Source: Mycobacterium sp. IS-3022 | GTDB lineage: Bacteria; Actinomycetota; Actinomycetes; Mycobacteriales; Mycobacteriaceae | Length of the DNA: 47,687 bases | NCBI RefSeq assembly: GCF_001500065.1 | Contig: NZ_LQIN01000020.1 | Span: 1-47,687, forward strand | Direction: 5' to 3' | Part shown: positions 36,403 through 45,207 of the stretch, one piece after another | Numbering within the stretch: position 1 is the stretch's first letter | How the letters are laid out: each line of letters starts with the position of its first letter | The notes under the pieces: model-generated | The model's input: the letters and a program-made list of their open reading frames with translations, nothing else | Told to the model about the DNA's origin: nothing | The model's database searches: none | Translations under genes and position numbers: made by a program

Positions 36403-37293
36403 CTAGTCCTCCAGCGCGCGGCCGACGATCAGCGGGTCCGGCTCCCCGACCACCTCGTCGTCCTTGTCGTCGTAGTCGAACCGCGACAGCAGGTACCGCA
36501 TCGCGTTGATCCGGCCGCGCTTCTTGTCGTTGCTCTTCACCACGATCCACGGCGCATAGTCGGTGTCGGTGGCGACGAACATCTCCTCTTTGGCCCTGGT
36601 GTAGTCCTCCCACCGGTTGACCGCTTCCATGTCCACCGACGAGAACTTCCACTGCCGCAACGGATCAACGAGCCGGATCGCGAACCGCGTCCGCTGTTCG
36701 GCCGGCGACACCGAGAACCAGAACTTGGTCAGGTGCAGCCCCGAATTGACCAGCATCTCCTCGAACGCCGGCGCCTGGCGCATGAACTCGGCGTGCTGTT
36801 CGGGCGTACAGAAGCCCATCACCCGTTCGACGCCCGCGCGGTTGTACCAGGACCGGTCGAACAACACCATCTCCCCGGCGGTCGGCAGATGCCTGACGTA
36901 TCGCTGGAAGTACCACTGCGACTTCTCTTCCTCGGTCGGCTTCTCCAACGCCACCACCCGTGCGCCGCGCGGGTTGAGGTGCTCCATGAACCGCTGGATG
37001 GAACCACCCTTGCCCGCCGCGTCGCGGCCTTCGAACAGGATCACGTGCCGGGCGCCGGTGCGTTTACTCCACTTCTGCAGCTTGAGCAGTTCGATCTGCA
37101 GCCGCCGTTTCACCCGCTCGTAGTCGTCGCGCGACATCCGCTCGTCGTACGGATAGCGCTCACGCCACGTCTGGATCGGCTTGCCGTCGCGGTCGAGCAG
37201 GACCGGGTCGTCTTCGTCCTCGTCGTTGACGGTGTATCCATGGTCGTCGGTCGACAGGGCGTCGAGGTCAATCTCAGCATCTGCGGTCGTCAT
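36403..37293 (-). CDS. ppk2: Polyphosphate kinase 2
   Basis: The protein is 296 aa. Walker A FEGRDAAGKGGSIQR at 88-102, the lid region EKPTEEEKSQWYFQRYVRHLP, Walker B VLFDRSWYNRAGVERVMGFC, and VSPAEQRTRFAIRLVDPLRQWK are typical of one-domain class I PPK2, which phosphorylates GDP or ADP from polyphosphate or runs in reverse. A 50-residue acidic N-terminal extension (DEDEDDP) precedes the core. AAGGAG six bases before the ATG at 37293 fixes the start. It is tail-to-tail with the MFS gene (stop codons one base apart). Confidence 0.95.
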   Translation of the reverse strand: MTTADAEIDLDALSTDDHGYTVNDEDEDDPVLLDRDGKPIQTWRERYPYDERMSRDDYERVKRRLQIELLKLQKWSKRTGARHVILFEGRDAAGKGGSIQRFMEHLNPRGARVVALEKPTEEEKSQWYFQRYVRHLPTAGEMVLFDRSWYNRAGVERVMGFCTPEQHAEFMRQAPAFEEMLVNSGLHLTKFWFSVSPAEQRTRFAIRLVDPLRQWKFSSVDMEAVNRWEDYTRAKEEMFVATDTDYAPWIVVKSNDKKRGRINAMRYLLSRFDYDDKDDEVVGEPDPLIVGRALED

Positions 37294-37364
37294 CCCAGCT
37301 CCTTGCACGGTCTCTATCCCCGCTCGGCGCGGGTGACAAACCTGCCCGGCAGTACTGTCGCCTT

Positions 37365-37979
37365 GTGCAGCTCATCCGCGGCGCGCCGCTCACGTTCGCG
37401 TGGTTGGTCGTCCTGCTCGTCACCAGCCGTGTGCAGCGCTCGGCCGGCCATCGAGCGTCGCGGCGGATCCAACGCAGAAACTCCACCAACCTGCGTCGGC
37501 TGCGCACCGAACCGTCGCGCGTGCTCACCACCAGTCTGTTCTGGCTCGACGACCATCGGTGGTGGCCGTACCTACCGGTGTTCGTCGGAGTGGTCGCACC
37601 CGCAGAACGCCGATTGCGTTGGTGGCGTTGGCTACTCGTGGGGATAACCGCACATGTCGCCGGCACCTACCTCGGCCAGAGCTACCTGCGGCTACTGATA
37701 CGGAAGGGTCGCGCGCCGCAGCGGTTGGAGAACGCCCGCGATGTCGGGGTGAGCTACTTCGTCCTCGGCGTGACCGCCGCGCTGTCGGGCTACCTCCGAA
37801 GGCCGTGGCGACCGCGCGCCCAGGCCGCGGCGTTGCTGGCACTGGCAGGTAACGCCGCCGCACGGCCGACCTTCACCGAAATCGGGCACCTGACCGCGTT
37901 CGTCGCCGGGCTGGCAGCCGTCCCGCTGGCACCGGACCGCGACTCCAAGCCGTATCCGCGGTTACCCGACGTTTCATAA
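37365..37979 (+). CDS. Rhomboid-like integral membrane protein
   Basis: The protein is 204 aa with about six TM helices. The pattern SYFVLGVTAAL and, near the C-terminus, FTEIGHLTAFVAGLA is like actinobacterial rhomboid-like proteins, with the His of the last helix (GHLTA) kept. The usual GxSG serine motif appears as DVGVSYFVLG, so protease activity is possible but not assured. The GTG start follows 71 bases after the divergent ppk2 start. A short gap leads to the flavoprotein gene downstream. Confidence 0.65.
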   Translation: MQLIRGAPLTFAWLVVLLVTSRVQRSAGHRASRRIQRRNSTNLRRLRTEPSRVLTTSLFWLDDHRWWPYLPVFVGVVAPAERRLRWWRWLLVGITAHVAGTYLGQSYLRLLIRKGRAPQRLENARDVGVSYFVLGVTAALSGYLRRPWRPRAQAAALLALAGNAAARPTFTEIGHLTAFVAGLAAVPLAPDRDSKPYPRLPDVS

Positions 37980-38004
37980 CCGCCGCCCGGGGAAACTTGT
38001 CGCC

Positions 38005-38934
38005 ATGCAATGGGAATGCGCCGTCGTCGGGGCCGGAGCCGCCGGGCTGAGCGCCGCACTCGTCCTGGGCCGGGCGCGACGGCGCACGGTCGTGATCGAC
38101 GCCGACGAGAAGAGCAACCGCGCATCCAGCGTCATCGGCGGCCTTCTGGGCTATGACCAGCGGCCGCCCGCCGAGCTCTACGCCGCCGGGCGCCGTGAAC
38201 TGGCGTCGTACCCCAGCGTCGAGTACCGGCACGGCACGGTGCGCAGCGGCCGCCCTGTCGACAGCGGGTTCGTCCTCGAACCGGACGACGGCGACCCCAT
38301 CCTCACCAAGCGCGTCCTGCTCGCCACCGGCATGCAGTACTGCCCGCCGGACCTGCCCGGGCTCGCCGAACTGTGGGGCACCTCGGTGTTCCAGTGTCCG
38401 TTCTGCCACGGCTGGGAGATGCGCGACAAGCGGCTCGCCACCATGGCCGCCGGCGAGGAGGCCATGCACTCGGCGCTGATGCTGCGCGGCTGGAGCGACG
38501 ACGTCGTGCTGCTGACCGACGGCCGCACCGACCTCTCACCCGCCGACATCAACGTGCTGCAATCGGCCAACGTCGTCATCGACGACCGTCGCGTCGTCGA
38601 ATTGCACAGTGACAACGGCCAACTCACGGCGATCGGGTTCGCCGACGGTGACCGCCTGGCCCGCGACGGCCTGCTGGTCGAGGCGCCGCTGCGCCAACGC
38701 TCGGCGCTGGCCCAGCAATTGGGCGCCGAATGCAGACCCGGCCCGCTGGCCGCCGACACCATCAACATCGACGCGATCCACCGCACGGTGACCGGCGGCG
38801 TGTTCGCCGCCGGCGACGTCTGCAGCGAACAGCCCTATGTGGCGGGCGCGATCGCCGCGGGGTCGAAGGCGGCGATGATCATCGTGCAGAGCCTGCTTGC
38901 CGACGAGGTCGGCCTGCCCTACCCGCCGATCTAG
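38005..38934 (+). CDS. Thioredoxin-reductase-like FAD-dependent oxidoreductase
   Basis: The protein is 309 aa. The FAD motif VVGAGAAGLSAALVLGRA is at 7-24, the redox CxxC (FQCPFCHGWE, Cys131/134) at the usual place, and the second FAD motif FAAGDVCSEQPYVAGAIAAGSKAA near the C-terminus. The NADPH-binding motif expected after the CxxC (GxGxxA) is replaced by MAAGEEAMHSAL. This resembles the thioredoxin-reductase-like group rather than housekeeping TrxB, and the electron donor or partner may differ. It overlaps the convergent molybdenum hydroxylase gene by 4 bp. Confidence 0.85.
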   Translation: MQWECAVVGAGAAGLSAALVLGRARRRTVVIDADEKSNRASSVIGGLLGYDQRPPAELYAAGRRELASYPSVEYRHGTVRSGRPVDSGFVLEPDDGDPILTKRVLLATGMQYCPPDLPGLAELWGTSVFQCPFCHGWEMRDKRLATMAAGEEAMHSALMLRGWSDDVVLLTDGRTDLSPADINVLQSANVVIDDRRVVELHSDNGQLTAIGFADGDRLARDGLLVEAPLRQRSALAQQLGAECRPGPLAADTINIDAIHRTVTGGVFAAGDVCSEQPYVAGAIAAGSKAAMIIVQSLLADEVGLPYPPI

Positions 38935-41012
38935 GTCAACACCGCGTCGCACATCACCGGCAGGTCCCGCACCCGAATGCCGGTGGCGTGGTACACCGCG
39001 TTGACGACGGCGGCGGCCGAGCCCACGATGCCGATCTCCCCGGCGCCGCGCGAACCCATCGGGTTCGAGTGCTCGTCGATGTCGTCGAGCCACATCGCCT
39101 CGACGGTGGGGACATCGGCGTGCGAGCTGATGTGGTACGTCGCCAGATCCCGGGTGACGACGTGGCCGAAGCGTGGGTCGCGCACGCCCTCCTCGTGCAG
39201 GGCCATCGACAGCCCCATCGTCATGCCGCCGATCAGCTGCGAGCGCAACGTCACCGGATTGATCACCCGCCCGACCGAGAACACACCGAGCATCCGCGAC
39301 ACCCTGATCTCGCCGGTGTGTCGACTGACCCGCGCCTCGACGAAATGCGCACCGAACGAATACATTCCGAAGTTCTGCGCCTCCTCGTTCTCCGGTGCCT
39401 CGGCGCTGGTCGCGACGCCGACCTCCGGAACATCCCCGTGGTCGTGCCGGAACTGTTGTGCCGCAGCGACGATCGCTCGACCCCACGAGCTGATGCCCGA
39501 CGAGCCGCCCTCCACCGACGCGGTGGGCAGGTCGGTGTCGCCGATCTGCAGCTCTATCGCGTCCAGCTCACATCCGAGCGCGTCGGCTGCGATCTGCGAA
39601 AGCGCCGTCCAGGTGCCGGTGCCGATGTCGACTGCTCCGATCCCGACGGCGTAGCGGCCCGGTGCGATGCATTCGATGCGGGCGCCGTTGCCCGGCATGA
39701 TCATCGCCGGGTACACCGACGACGCGACGCCGGTGCCGACCAACCATTCACCCTCGCAACGGGTTCCGGGTTCAGGGTCACGCGGCGCCCAGCCGAACCG
39801 CCCCGCACCCGTCCGCAGGCATTCGACAAGGCGGCGGTCCGACCACGGGTTACCGGTCTCGGGGTCGACGGCGGGTTCGTTGCGGATGCGCAACTCGATC
39901 GGATCGACGCCGCAGGCGACGGCGAGTTCGTCCATCGCGACCTCGAGCGCGAACATGCCCGGGCACTCGCCCGGGGCGCGCATCCAGAACGGCACGGGCA
40001 CGTCGAGTGCCGCCAACCGATGCGACGTCGTGCGATTCGGGCCGGCGTACATCATGCGCGACGGGACCGCGGCCTGCTCGGCGAACTCCTTGACGGTCGC
40101 GGTCTGGCTCACGACCTCGTGGCTGATCGCCGTCAGCGTCCCATCACGTTCGGCGCCGAGGCGCAGGTGCTGGATCGTCGGCGTGCGGTACCCGGCGACG
40201 TCGAACATCTGCTGCCGGGTGACGGCGAGCTTCACCGGACGACCCGCCACTCGCTGCGCGGCCATCACCGCAAGGGTGTTGTGCGAGTGCGGCGCACCCT
40301 TGGAGCCGAACCCGCCGCCGACGTTCTTCGCGATCACCCGCAGCTGTTCGGGTTGCAGCCCGAACGTCGTCGCCATCTCCTTGCGGACGGCGTGCACACC
40401 CTGCGTCGAATCCCACAGCGTCAGGGTGTCGTTGTCCCACAGGGCGATACAGGCGTGCGGTTCCATCGGATTGTTGTGCTCGTGCGGGGTGCTGTAGGTC
40501 TGATCGATGACGACGGGCGCGGCCCGTAGCGCGGCTTCGACGTCGCCATCGGAGGTGTCGGTCGGATAGCCCGCGTTGACCTGTTCGGGTGCGTACAGCT
40601 TCGGGTGGTCGGCGCTCAACTCGACGTCGTGCGACGCCTCGTCGTACTCGACCCGCACGAGCGCCGCTGCGTGCCGGGCGGTTTCGGCGCTCTCGGCGAT
40701 CACGCCGCCGATCAACTGGCCGCGGTAGTGCACGTCGGGATTCTGCAGGACGGTGAGGTCGCCGTTGGAGGTTTCGGCCAGGCGCGGCGCGTCGAATACG
40801 GTGAGCACGGCCAGGACGCCGTCGAGCGTCTCGGCGGCGGAGGTGTCCATCGTCGCGATCCGGCCGTTGGCGATGGTGGCCTGAATCGCGTGCAGATACA
40901 CAGCGTTCTCGACGGCGTACTCGTAGGCATAGTCCGCGGTGCCGGTGACCTTGGCGGGCCCGTCGAGTCGGGTGACGGCGGTGCCGATGGCGCGGGGTTC
41001 GAGGGTGGTCAT
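38931..41012 (-). CDS. Molybdenum hydroxylase large subunit (PaoC/YagR-like aldehyde oxidoreductase)
   Basis: The protein is 693 aa (PaoC 732). It is a xanthine oxidase-family molybdopterin subunit: GTAVTRLDGPAKVTGTADYAYE start, cofactor loop VGGGFGSKG, RAPGECPGMFALEVAMDE, GAVDIGTGTWTAL, GGSSGISSWG, and the catalytic glutamate in SRGAGEIG near the C-terminus. With the two upstream genes it forms a cytoplasmic-or-exported three-subunit enzyme that hydroxylates aldehydes or heterocycles. The true substrate is not predictable. The ATG at 41012 overlaps the FAD subunit stop (ATGA). The frame is open upstream but is only antisense noise. Confidence 0.93.
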   Translation of the reverse strand: MTTLEPRAIGTAVTRLDGPAKVTGTADYAYEYAVENAVYLHAIQATIANGRIATMDTSAAETLDGVLAVLTVFDAPRLAETSNGDLTVLQNPDVHYRGQLIGGVIAESAETARHAAALVRVEYDEASHDVELSADHPKLYAPEQVNAGYPTDTSDGDVEAALRAAPVVIDQTYSTPHEHNNPMEPHACIALWDNDTLTLWDSTQGVHAVRKEMATTFGLQPEQLRVIAKNVGGGFGSKGAPHSHNTLAVMAAQRVAGRPVKLAVTRQQMFDVAGYRTPTIQHLRLGAERDGTLTAISHEVVSQTATVKEFAEQAAVPSRMMYAGPNRTTSHRLAALDVPVPFWMRAPGECPGMFALEVAMDELAVACGVDPIELRIRNEPAVDPETGNPWSDRRLVECLRTGAGRFGWAPRDPEPGTRCEGEWLVGTGVASSVYPAMIMPGNGARIECIAPGRYAVGIGAVDIGTGTWTALSQIAADALGCELDAIELQIGDTDLPTASVEGGSSGISSWGRAIVAAAQQFRHDHGDVPEVGVATSAEAPENEEAQNFGMYSFGAHFVEARVSRHTGEIRVSRMLGVFSVGRVINPVTLRSQLIGGMTMGLSMALHEEGVRDPRFGHVVTRDLATYHISSHADVPTVEAMWLDDIDEHSNPMGSRGAGEIGIVGSAAAVVNAVYHATGIRVRDLPVMCDAVLT

Positions 41013-41995
41013 CGCTGCTCCGTCAGCTCGGTCAGGGTGGCGATGATGGCGCGGCGGGTGAGTTCGACCTTGAACTGGTTGCCGGGCAATGGTTGTGCGC
41101 GTTCGAGTTCGGCGTCGGCGGCCGCGCGGAAGGTGTCCGCTATGGCTGGTGCGCCCGTGAGCACTTGCTCGGCACGGGATGCTCGCCATGGTTTGTGGGC
41201 GACTCCGCCGAGTGCGACGCGGGCGCTGGTGACCGTGCCGTCGTCGACGACGAGTTCGGCGGCCACCGACGTCAACGCGAATGCGTACGACGCGCGGTCG
41301 CGCACCTTGCGGTACGTCGAGCGGGCGCCCTTCGGCGGTGCGGGGATCTCGACCGCCGTGATGAGCGCGCCTTGCGGCAGCACGGTGTCGCGGTCGGGGC
41401 GATCGCCGGGCAACCGGTGAAACTCGGTGAGCGGCAGGCGATGTTCGCCGTCGGCGTCGTGGTAGACCACGACGGTGTCGAGCGCTGCCATCGCGACCGC
41501 CATGTCCGACGGGTGCACGGCGACACAGTGTTCCGAGGCGCCGAGGATGGCGTGGTAGCGGACGTAACCGCCGATCGCCGAGCAGCCCTCGCCGGGGGTG
41601 CGCTTGTTGCACGGGGTGGTGACGTCCTGGAAGTAGACACACCGGGTGCGCTGCAACAGGTTTCCCGCGGTGGTCGCGAGGTTGCGCAGCTGACCGGAGG
41701 CCGCCGACAGCAGCGCGCGGGCGAGCACGGGGTAGTGGCTGCGGACCACTGGGTGGGCGGCGAGGTCGCTGTTGCGGACGTCGGCGCCCACGCGCAGCGA
41801 CCCGTCGGGCAACTGGTCGACTTCGGTGAGGGGTAGGTGGCCCACGTCGACGATGAGCGACGGTTCGACGATGCCGAGCTTCATGTGATCGACGAGGTTG
41901 GTGCCGCCGGCGAGGAACACGGCGTCGGGACGCTCGGCGACGGCGGTGACCGCGTCGGAGATGCTGGTGGCGCGGTGGTAGTCGAACGGAATCAT
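41009..41995 (-). CDS. Molybdenum hydroxylase FAD subunit with extra 4Fe-4S site (PaoB/YagS-like)
   Basis: The protein is 328 aa. The FAD motifs are FLAGGTNLVDHMKLG near 27-41 and TTAGNLLQRTRC near 108-119. Cys119, Cys129, Cys138 and Cys157 (RCVYFQDVTTPCNKRTPGEGCSA...EHC) reproduce the additional 4Fe-4S ligand set known from E. coli PaoB, which most family members lack. It passes electrons from the Fe-S subunit to FAD and an external acceptor. The start and stop overlap the neighbours by 4 bp each, so the trio is translationally coupled. Confidence 0.93.
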   Translation of the reverse strand: MIPFDYHRATSISDAVTAVAERPDAVFLAGGTNLVDHMKLGIVEPSLIVDVGHLPLTEVDQLPDGSLRVGADVRNSDLAAHPVVRSHYPVLARALLSAASGQLRNLATTAGNLLQRTRCVYFQDVTTPCNKRTPGEGCSAIGGYVRYHAILGASEHCVAVHPSDMAVAMAALDTVVVYHDADGEHRLPLTEFHRLPGDRPDRDTVLPQGALITAVEIPAPPKGARSTYRKVRDRASYAFALTSVAAELVVDDGTVTSARVALGGVAHKPWRASRAEQVLTGAPAIADTFRAAADAELERAQPLPGNQFKVELTRRAIIATLTELTEQR

Positions 41996-42507
41996 CGGGC
42001 CGCCTCACTGATCGCCGCGACGATGTTGGGGTAGGCGGCGCAGCGGCAGAGGTTGCCGCTCATGCGCTCGCGGATCTCGGCGTCGGAGAGTTCGGGCGAC
42101 TGCTCGAGGTCCTCGGTGACGTGGCTGGGCGCGCCGGACTTGACTTCGTCGAGCATGCCGACGGCCGAGCAGATCTGGCCGGGCGTGCAGTAGCCGCATT
42201 GGAAGCCGTCGTGGTCGAGGAAGGCCTGGGCGACGGGGTGCAGCGCGTCGGCATCGCCGAGCCCGGCTGCGGTGACGATCTCGGCGCCGTCATAGGCGAC
42301 GGCGAACGCCAGGCAGGTGGTGGCTCGTCGGCCGTCGAGCAGAACCGTGCACGACCCGCACTGGCCGTGGTCACAGCCCTTCTTGGCGGCGGTGACGCCG
42401 AGGTGTTCGCGGAGCAGGTCGAGCAACGTCGTGCGGTTGTCGACGGTCAGCGAACGCCGGGTGCCGTCGACCGACACGGTGATATCGGTGAAGTGGGCTG
42501 ACTCCAT
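41992..42507 (-). CDS. Molybdenum hydroxylase 2Fe-2S subunit (PaoA/YagT-like)
   Basis: The protein is 171 aa. The plant-type 2Fe-2S cluster is bound by Cys45, 50, 53 and 65 (GCDHGQCGSCTVLLDG...TTC). The second cluster domain uses Cys104, 107, 154 and 156 (CGYCTPGQ, GNLCRC). It is the first gene of the trio. I chose the ATG at 42507, since the upstream ORF extension would cover the operator region. PaoA of E. coli has a Tat signal; none is visible here, so the enzyme is probably cytoplasmic. Confidence 0.94.
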   Translation of the reverse strand: MESAHFTDITVSVDGTRRSLTVDNRTTLLDLLREHLGVTAAKKGCDHGQCGSCTVLLDGRRATTCLAFAVAYDGAEIVTAAGLGDADALHPVAQAFLDHDGFQCGYCTPGQICSAVGMLDEVKSGAPSHVTEDLEQSPELSDAEIRERMSGNLCRCAAYPNIVAAISEAAR

Positions 42508-42548
42508 CAATGGCAGGTACCCGCGCCCGACGTCGCAAAACGACCACT

Positions 42549-42574
42549 CCATTGACTGATGATTCAGTCAATGG
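42549..42574. promoter_or_regulatory. 26-bp palindromic operator between the TetR gene and the molybdenum hydroxylase operon
   Basis: CCATTGACTGA-TGAT-TCAGTCAATGG: perfect 11-bp arms with a 4-base centre. It lies 42 bases before the operon ATG (42507) and 38 before the TetR GTG (42613). Size and place fit a TetR dimer-of-dimers site controlling both directions. Confidence 0.75.
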
Positions 42575-42612
42575 AAGGATGGCGTCATGGGCCTGACAGT
42601 GGGGCGGCAATC

Positions 42613-43197
42613 GTGACCCGACTTTCCCGTCGCGAACAGGCGGATGCCCGGAAGGCGCAGCTGGTCGAGGTCACCCTCGGCCTGTTCGTGGAACGCGGGA
42701 TCGAGCGGGTGACGGTCGGCGAGGTCGCCGCCCGTGCGGGGGTCGCGCCCGGGCTGGTCTATCACTACTTCGGCAGCAAGGACGGACTGATCCGCGCGGC
42801 GATCGAGGCCGCGAGCCCACGCGACGCGCTGGCTGGCGTCATGGGCGACCTTTCGGGCCGACCGGCGGACGAGGGGCTGCGGGCGTTCTGCCTGCGGCTG
42901 GCCACCTTGCTCGAAGAGCGCGGCGATGTCGTGCGGACGCTGTTTCGGGAGATGCTCGCACCCGAGTCGGCGATTCCCGCCGGCGTCGCCGAGATGCAGG
43001 AACACGTGCTCGGGGATCTCGCCCGCTATGTCGATGAGCGGATCGCGGCAGGCGAACTCCGCGAGCACGATCCGCGTGTGACGTTGCGCTTGCTCATCAG
43101 CGCGATCCTCGTGCTCGGGGTCACCCGTCAGCCGGTCAAGCCGTGGATCGACGGCTTCGTGAACACCATCCTCGACGGAATCCGGACGGAATCGTGA
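42613..43197 (+). CDS. TetR-family transcriptional regulator
   Basis: The protein is 194 aa. The N-terminal helix-turn-helix is LVEVTLGLFVERGIERVTVGEVAARAGVAPGLVYHYFGSKDGLIRAAIEAA (residues about 15-65). The C-terminal half is the ligand/dimer domain. The GTG at 42613, after GGGGCGG, is preferred to the in-frame ATG at 42559, which lies inside the palindrome. I infer repression of the divergent molybdenum hydroxylase operon and of its own operon, relieved by an unknown ligand. The stop overlaps the next start (TGATG). Confidence 0.93.
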   Translation: MTRLSRREQADARKAQLVEVTLGLFVERGIERVTVGEVAARAGVAPGLVYHYFGSKDGLIRAAIEAASPRDALAGVMGDLSGRPADEGLRAFCLRLATLLEERGDVVRTLFREMLAPESAIPAGVAEMQEHVLGDLARYVDERIAAGELREHDPRVTLRLLISAILVLGVTRQPVKPWIDGFVNTILDGIRTES

Positions 43198-43583
43198 TGA
43201 AATTACGAAACAGCTGGCTGTGGCTGCTGAAGAACACCCTCAACCGATTGACCGCCAAGCTGGCCCGGTCCGGGCACGGACCGTTCTGCCTCGTCCGGCA
43301 CGTCGGCCGGAAATCGGGGCGCGTCTACGAGACGCCGATCATCGTGGCGGCGGTGCCGGGCGGCTTCGTCGCCGAGCTCACCTACGGCGAGAACGTGAAC
43401 TGGTACCGCAACATCGTCGCCGCCGGCGGCTGCGAACTCGTGGTCGGCGGCACCACCCACGCCGTTACCGGGATCGAACGCTATCCCGCCGAAGCCGGAC
43501 GCCGCGCCTTCGGTTTCCCGGCAGAACTGGTCCTAAGGCTTTTGCGCCGCGACGAATTCCGACTGCTCCGCACTTCCGACTGA
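43197..43583 (+). CDS. Small DDN-like (nitroreductase/F420-family) protein
   Basis: The protein is 128 aa. CLVRHVGRKSGRVYETPIIVAAVPGGFVAELTYG and NWYRNIVAAGGCELVVGG match the deazaflavin-dependent split-barrel family (GRKSGR...P; W.RN). It is shorter than the gene at 9189-9671, and the N-terminal helix is basic and amphipathic. Coupled to tetR by a 1-base stop/start overlap, so it is probably under that regulator. The substrate is unknown. Confidence 0.8.
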   Translation: MKLRNSWLWLLKNTLNRLTAKLARSGHGPFCLVRHVGRKSGRVYETPIIVAAVPGGFVAELTYGENVNWYRNIVAAGGCELVVGGTTHAVTGIERYPAEAGRRAFGFPAELVLRLLRRDEFRLLRTSD

Positions 43584-43596
43584 TCGGCAGCCGAAC

Positions 43597-44178
43597 ATGG
43601 TGAAGAACAACTGGCCCATCATCGCGAGCGTGATCGTCGTCGCCGCGCTCTACCTGCTGGCGGAGTTCCTCTTCGCGCCGAAGGTCATGGCGTCTGCAGC
43701 GGTGCTGCTGGTCGGCGGGCTGGTGTTGTGGCGGTTCGCCCCTGCGACAGCAGAACTCGATCCCACCACGATCGTCGTTCCGTATCTGCTGACGGTCATC
43801 GCGTTCATTGCTCATGTCTACGAGGAATACCGTGCGTTCGTCCTCGGCTTCCCGAGCGTCCTCGACCCGGTGGTCGATCTCGACCTCAACACACTGCTGT
43901 CCCACGCCGCGTTCGTCTCTCCCATCGTGTGGCTCGCGGCCGCCGTGATGATGCTCAAGCGGTGGAGCGTCGGCTACTACCTCGCGTGCGTGTTCCTGTT
44001 CGGCATGATGTTCATGGAACCCGCCCACTTCATCGCGCCGTTCCTCGCCGACGGGACGTGGCACTACGTCGGTGGCGCCTGGACCGCCCTGATCCCCGCC
44101 GTTCTCGGTTGGTACACGTACCTTCGGCTGCGACGCGCGACCAAAGCGACCAAAGCCGAGAACAGGACTCACGCCTGA
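43597..44178 (+). CDS. HXXEE-domain integral membrane protein
   Basis: The protein is 193 aa with about five TM helices. HVYEEYRAFVLGFP gives the HxxEE motif that names the family. MEPAHFIAPF in a later helix supplies a second Glu/His pair. Family function is unknown; the conserved polar residues within the membrane suggest metal or cofactor binding. It is part of the tetR-led run of coupled genes; its stop overlaps the next ATG. Confidence 0.75.
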   Translation: MVKNNWPIIASVIVVAALYLLAEFLFAPKVMASAAVLLVGGLVLWRFAPATAELDPTTIVVPYLLTVIAFIAHVYEEYRAFVLGFPSVLDPVVDLDLNTLLSHAAFVSPIVWLAAAVMMLKRWSVGYYLACVFLFGMMFMEPAHFIAPFLADGTWHYVGGAWTALIPAVLGWYTYLRLRRATKATKAENRTHA

Positions 44179-44645
44179 TGGACGGCTTCATGGCGTTGCT
44201 CGCCGGTACCGTTTTCCTTCGCGGTTCGGGCGCGGGGATGATCACCGGCATCCTGTTGCTGACCACGCCGGCGCGGTCGCGGCTGGGCTGGCGGTCCTAC
44301 CCGGGTGCGCTCCGCGCGATGTACGGGGCGTGGGGCGTCAAGGTGTACGGCGTCATCACCGGGCTCGGCCTGGTCCTCACCATCGTCGCGTTGGTCTGGG
44401 CGATCCTGCGCGGCGAGAACCCAGCCTTGGTGGGCCTGGTCGCGGCGTCGCTGGCGGCCACCATCGGCGGATTCGTCGGAACGGCCGGCGCCTACCCCGC
44501 GATGAAGAAGCCCTTCGCCACGCCCGACGAGGACCAGCGTCTCGTCCTGACGTTGTTGTCCCGCTTCGGAAAGTGGGGGACCGTCAGCGCTAGCTGTCAC
44601 GTCGCGGCATTCGCATTGATCACCGCGGCGATGGCAACGGCCTGA
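44178..44645 (+). CDS. Small integral membrane protein, family not recognised
   Basis: The protein is 155 aa with four hydrophobic helices (MALLAGTVFLRGSGAGMITGILLLTTP, VYGVITGLGLVLTIVALVWAIL, LVGLVAASLAATIGGFVGTAG, ASCHVAAFALITAAMATA). No catalytic motif seen. The start ATG overlaps the stop of the HXXEE gene, so the two are probably made together and could form one complex. Confidence 0.7.
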   Translation: MDGFMALLAGTVFLRGSGAGMITGILLLTTPARSRLGWRSYPGALRAMYGAWGVKVYGVITGLGLVLTIVALVWAILRGENPALVGLVAASLAATIGGFVGTAGAYPAMKKPFATPDEDQRLVLTLLSRFGKWGTVSASCHVAAFALITAAMATA

Positions 44646-44652
44646 GCCCACA

Positions 44653-45207
44653 ATGGACGGCATGCCGCAGACGTGGAAGCTGGATCAATCCGACGGCCGC
44701 CTCGAAGTCCGCACCGGCGTCGAGGGCCGCGCCGCGAAGATGGGCCACCGCCTCACGATTGCGATGAACAGCTGGCATGCGACGGTCGCATGGGCGGACG
44801 GCGAACCGACCGAGGTGACGCTGACGGTCGACGTCGATTCGCTGGAGGTGCTCAGCGGCGAGGGCGGCGTGACGCCGTTGACGGGTCCGGAGAAGGCGCT
44901 CGCGCGGACGAATGCGTTGAAAGTGCTGGATGCGAAGCGGTTTCCACGGATCACGTTCGAAACGAGTGGCATCGACAAGACCGGCGACGGATACCGTCTC
45001 ACCGGGACACTGCAGATTCACGGGCGGGATCGGAACCAGGTCGTCGACGTGGTGGTGAATGAGCTCGATGATGTGTGGCGTATCTCATGTGAGGCCGACG
45101 TGCGGCATTCGGACTTCGGTCTCAAGCCGTATTCGATGCTGATGGGCTCGATGAAGGTCGCCGATGTGGTGACGGTGTCGTTCAGCGCGAAACGAAACAG
45201 GCGGTAA
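44653..45207 (+). CDS. YceI-like family protein
   Basis: The protein is 184 aa. The lipocalin-like YceI pattern is present: WKLDQSDGRLEVRTGVEG, HRLTIAM, VDVDSLEVLSG, DAKRFPRITFETSGI, YRLTGTLQIHGRDR, SMKVADVVTVSFSA. Family members bind polyisoprenoid or amide lipids. No signal peptide is visible here, so a cytoplasmic site is likely. The start may instead be the ATG at 44662. It is 7 bases after the previous stop, in the same direction, so probably co-transcribed. Confidence 0.88.
   Translation: MDGMPQTWKLDQSDGRLEVRTGVEGRAAKMGHRLTIAMNSWHATVAWADGEPTEVTLTVDVDSLEVLSGEGGVTPLTGPEKALARTNALKVLDAKRFPRITFETSGIDKTGDGYRLTGTLQIHGRDRNQVVDVVVNELDDVWRISCEADVRHSDFGLKPYSMLMGSMKVADVVTVSFSAKRNRR

Noticed and set aside
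38931..42008. A 1025-codon minus-strand frame covering the whole molybdenum hydroxylase region
   Set aside because: The part above 41012 is Arg-rich low-complexity noise antisense or off-frame to the FAD and Fe-S subunits; the real gene starts at the ATG overlapping the FAD subunit stop.
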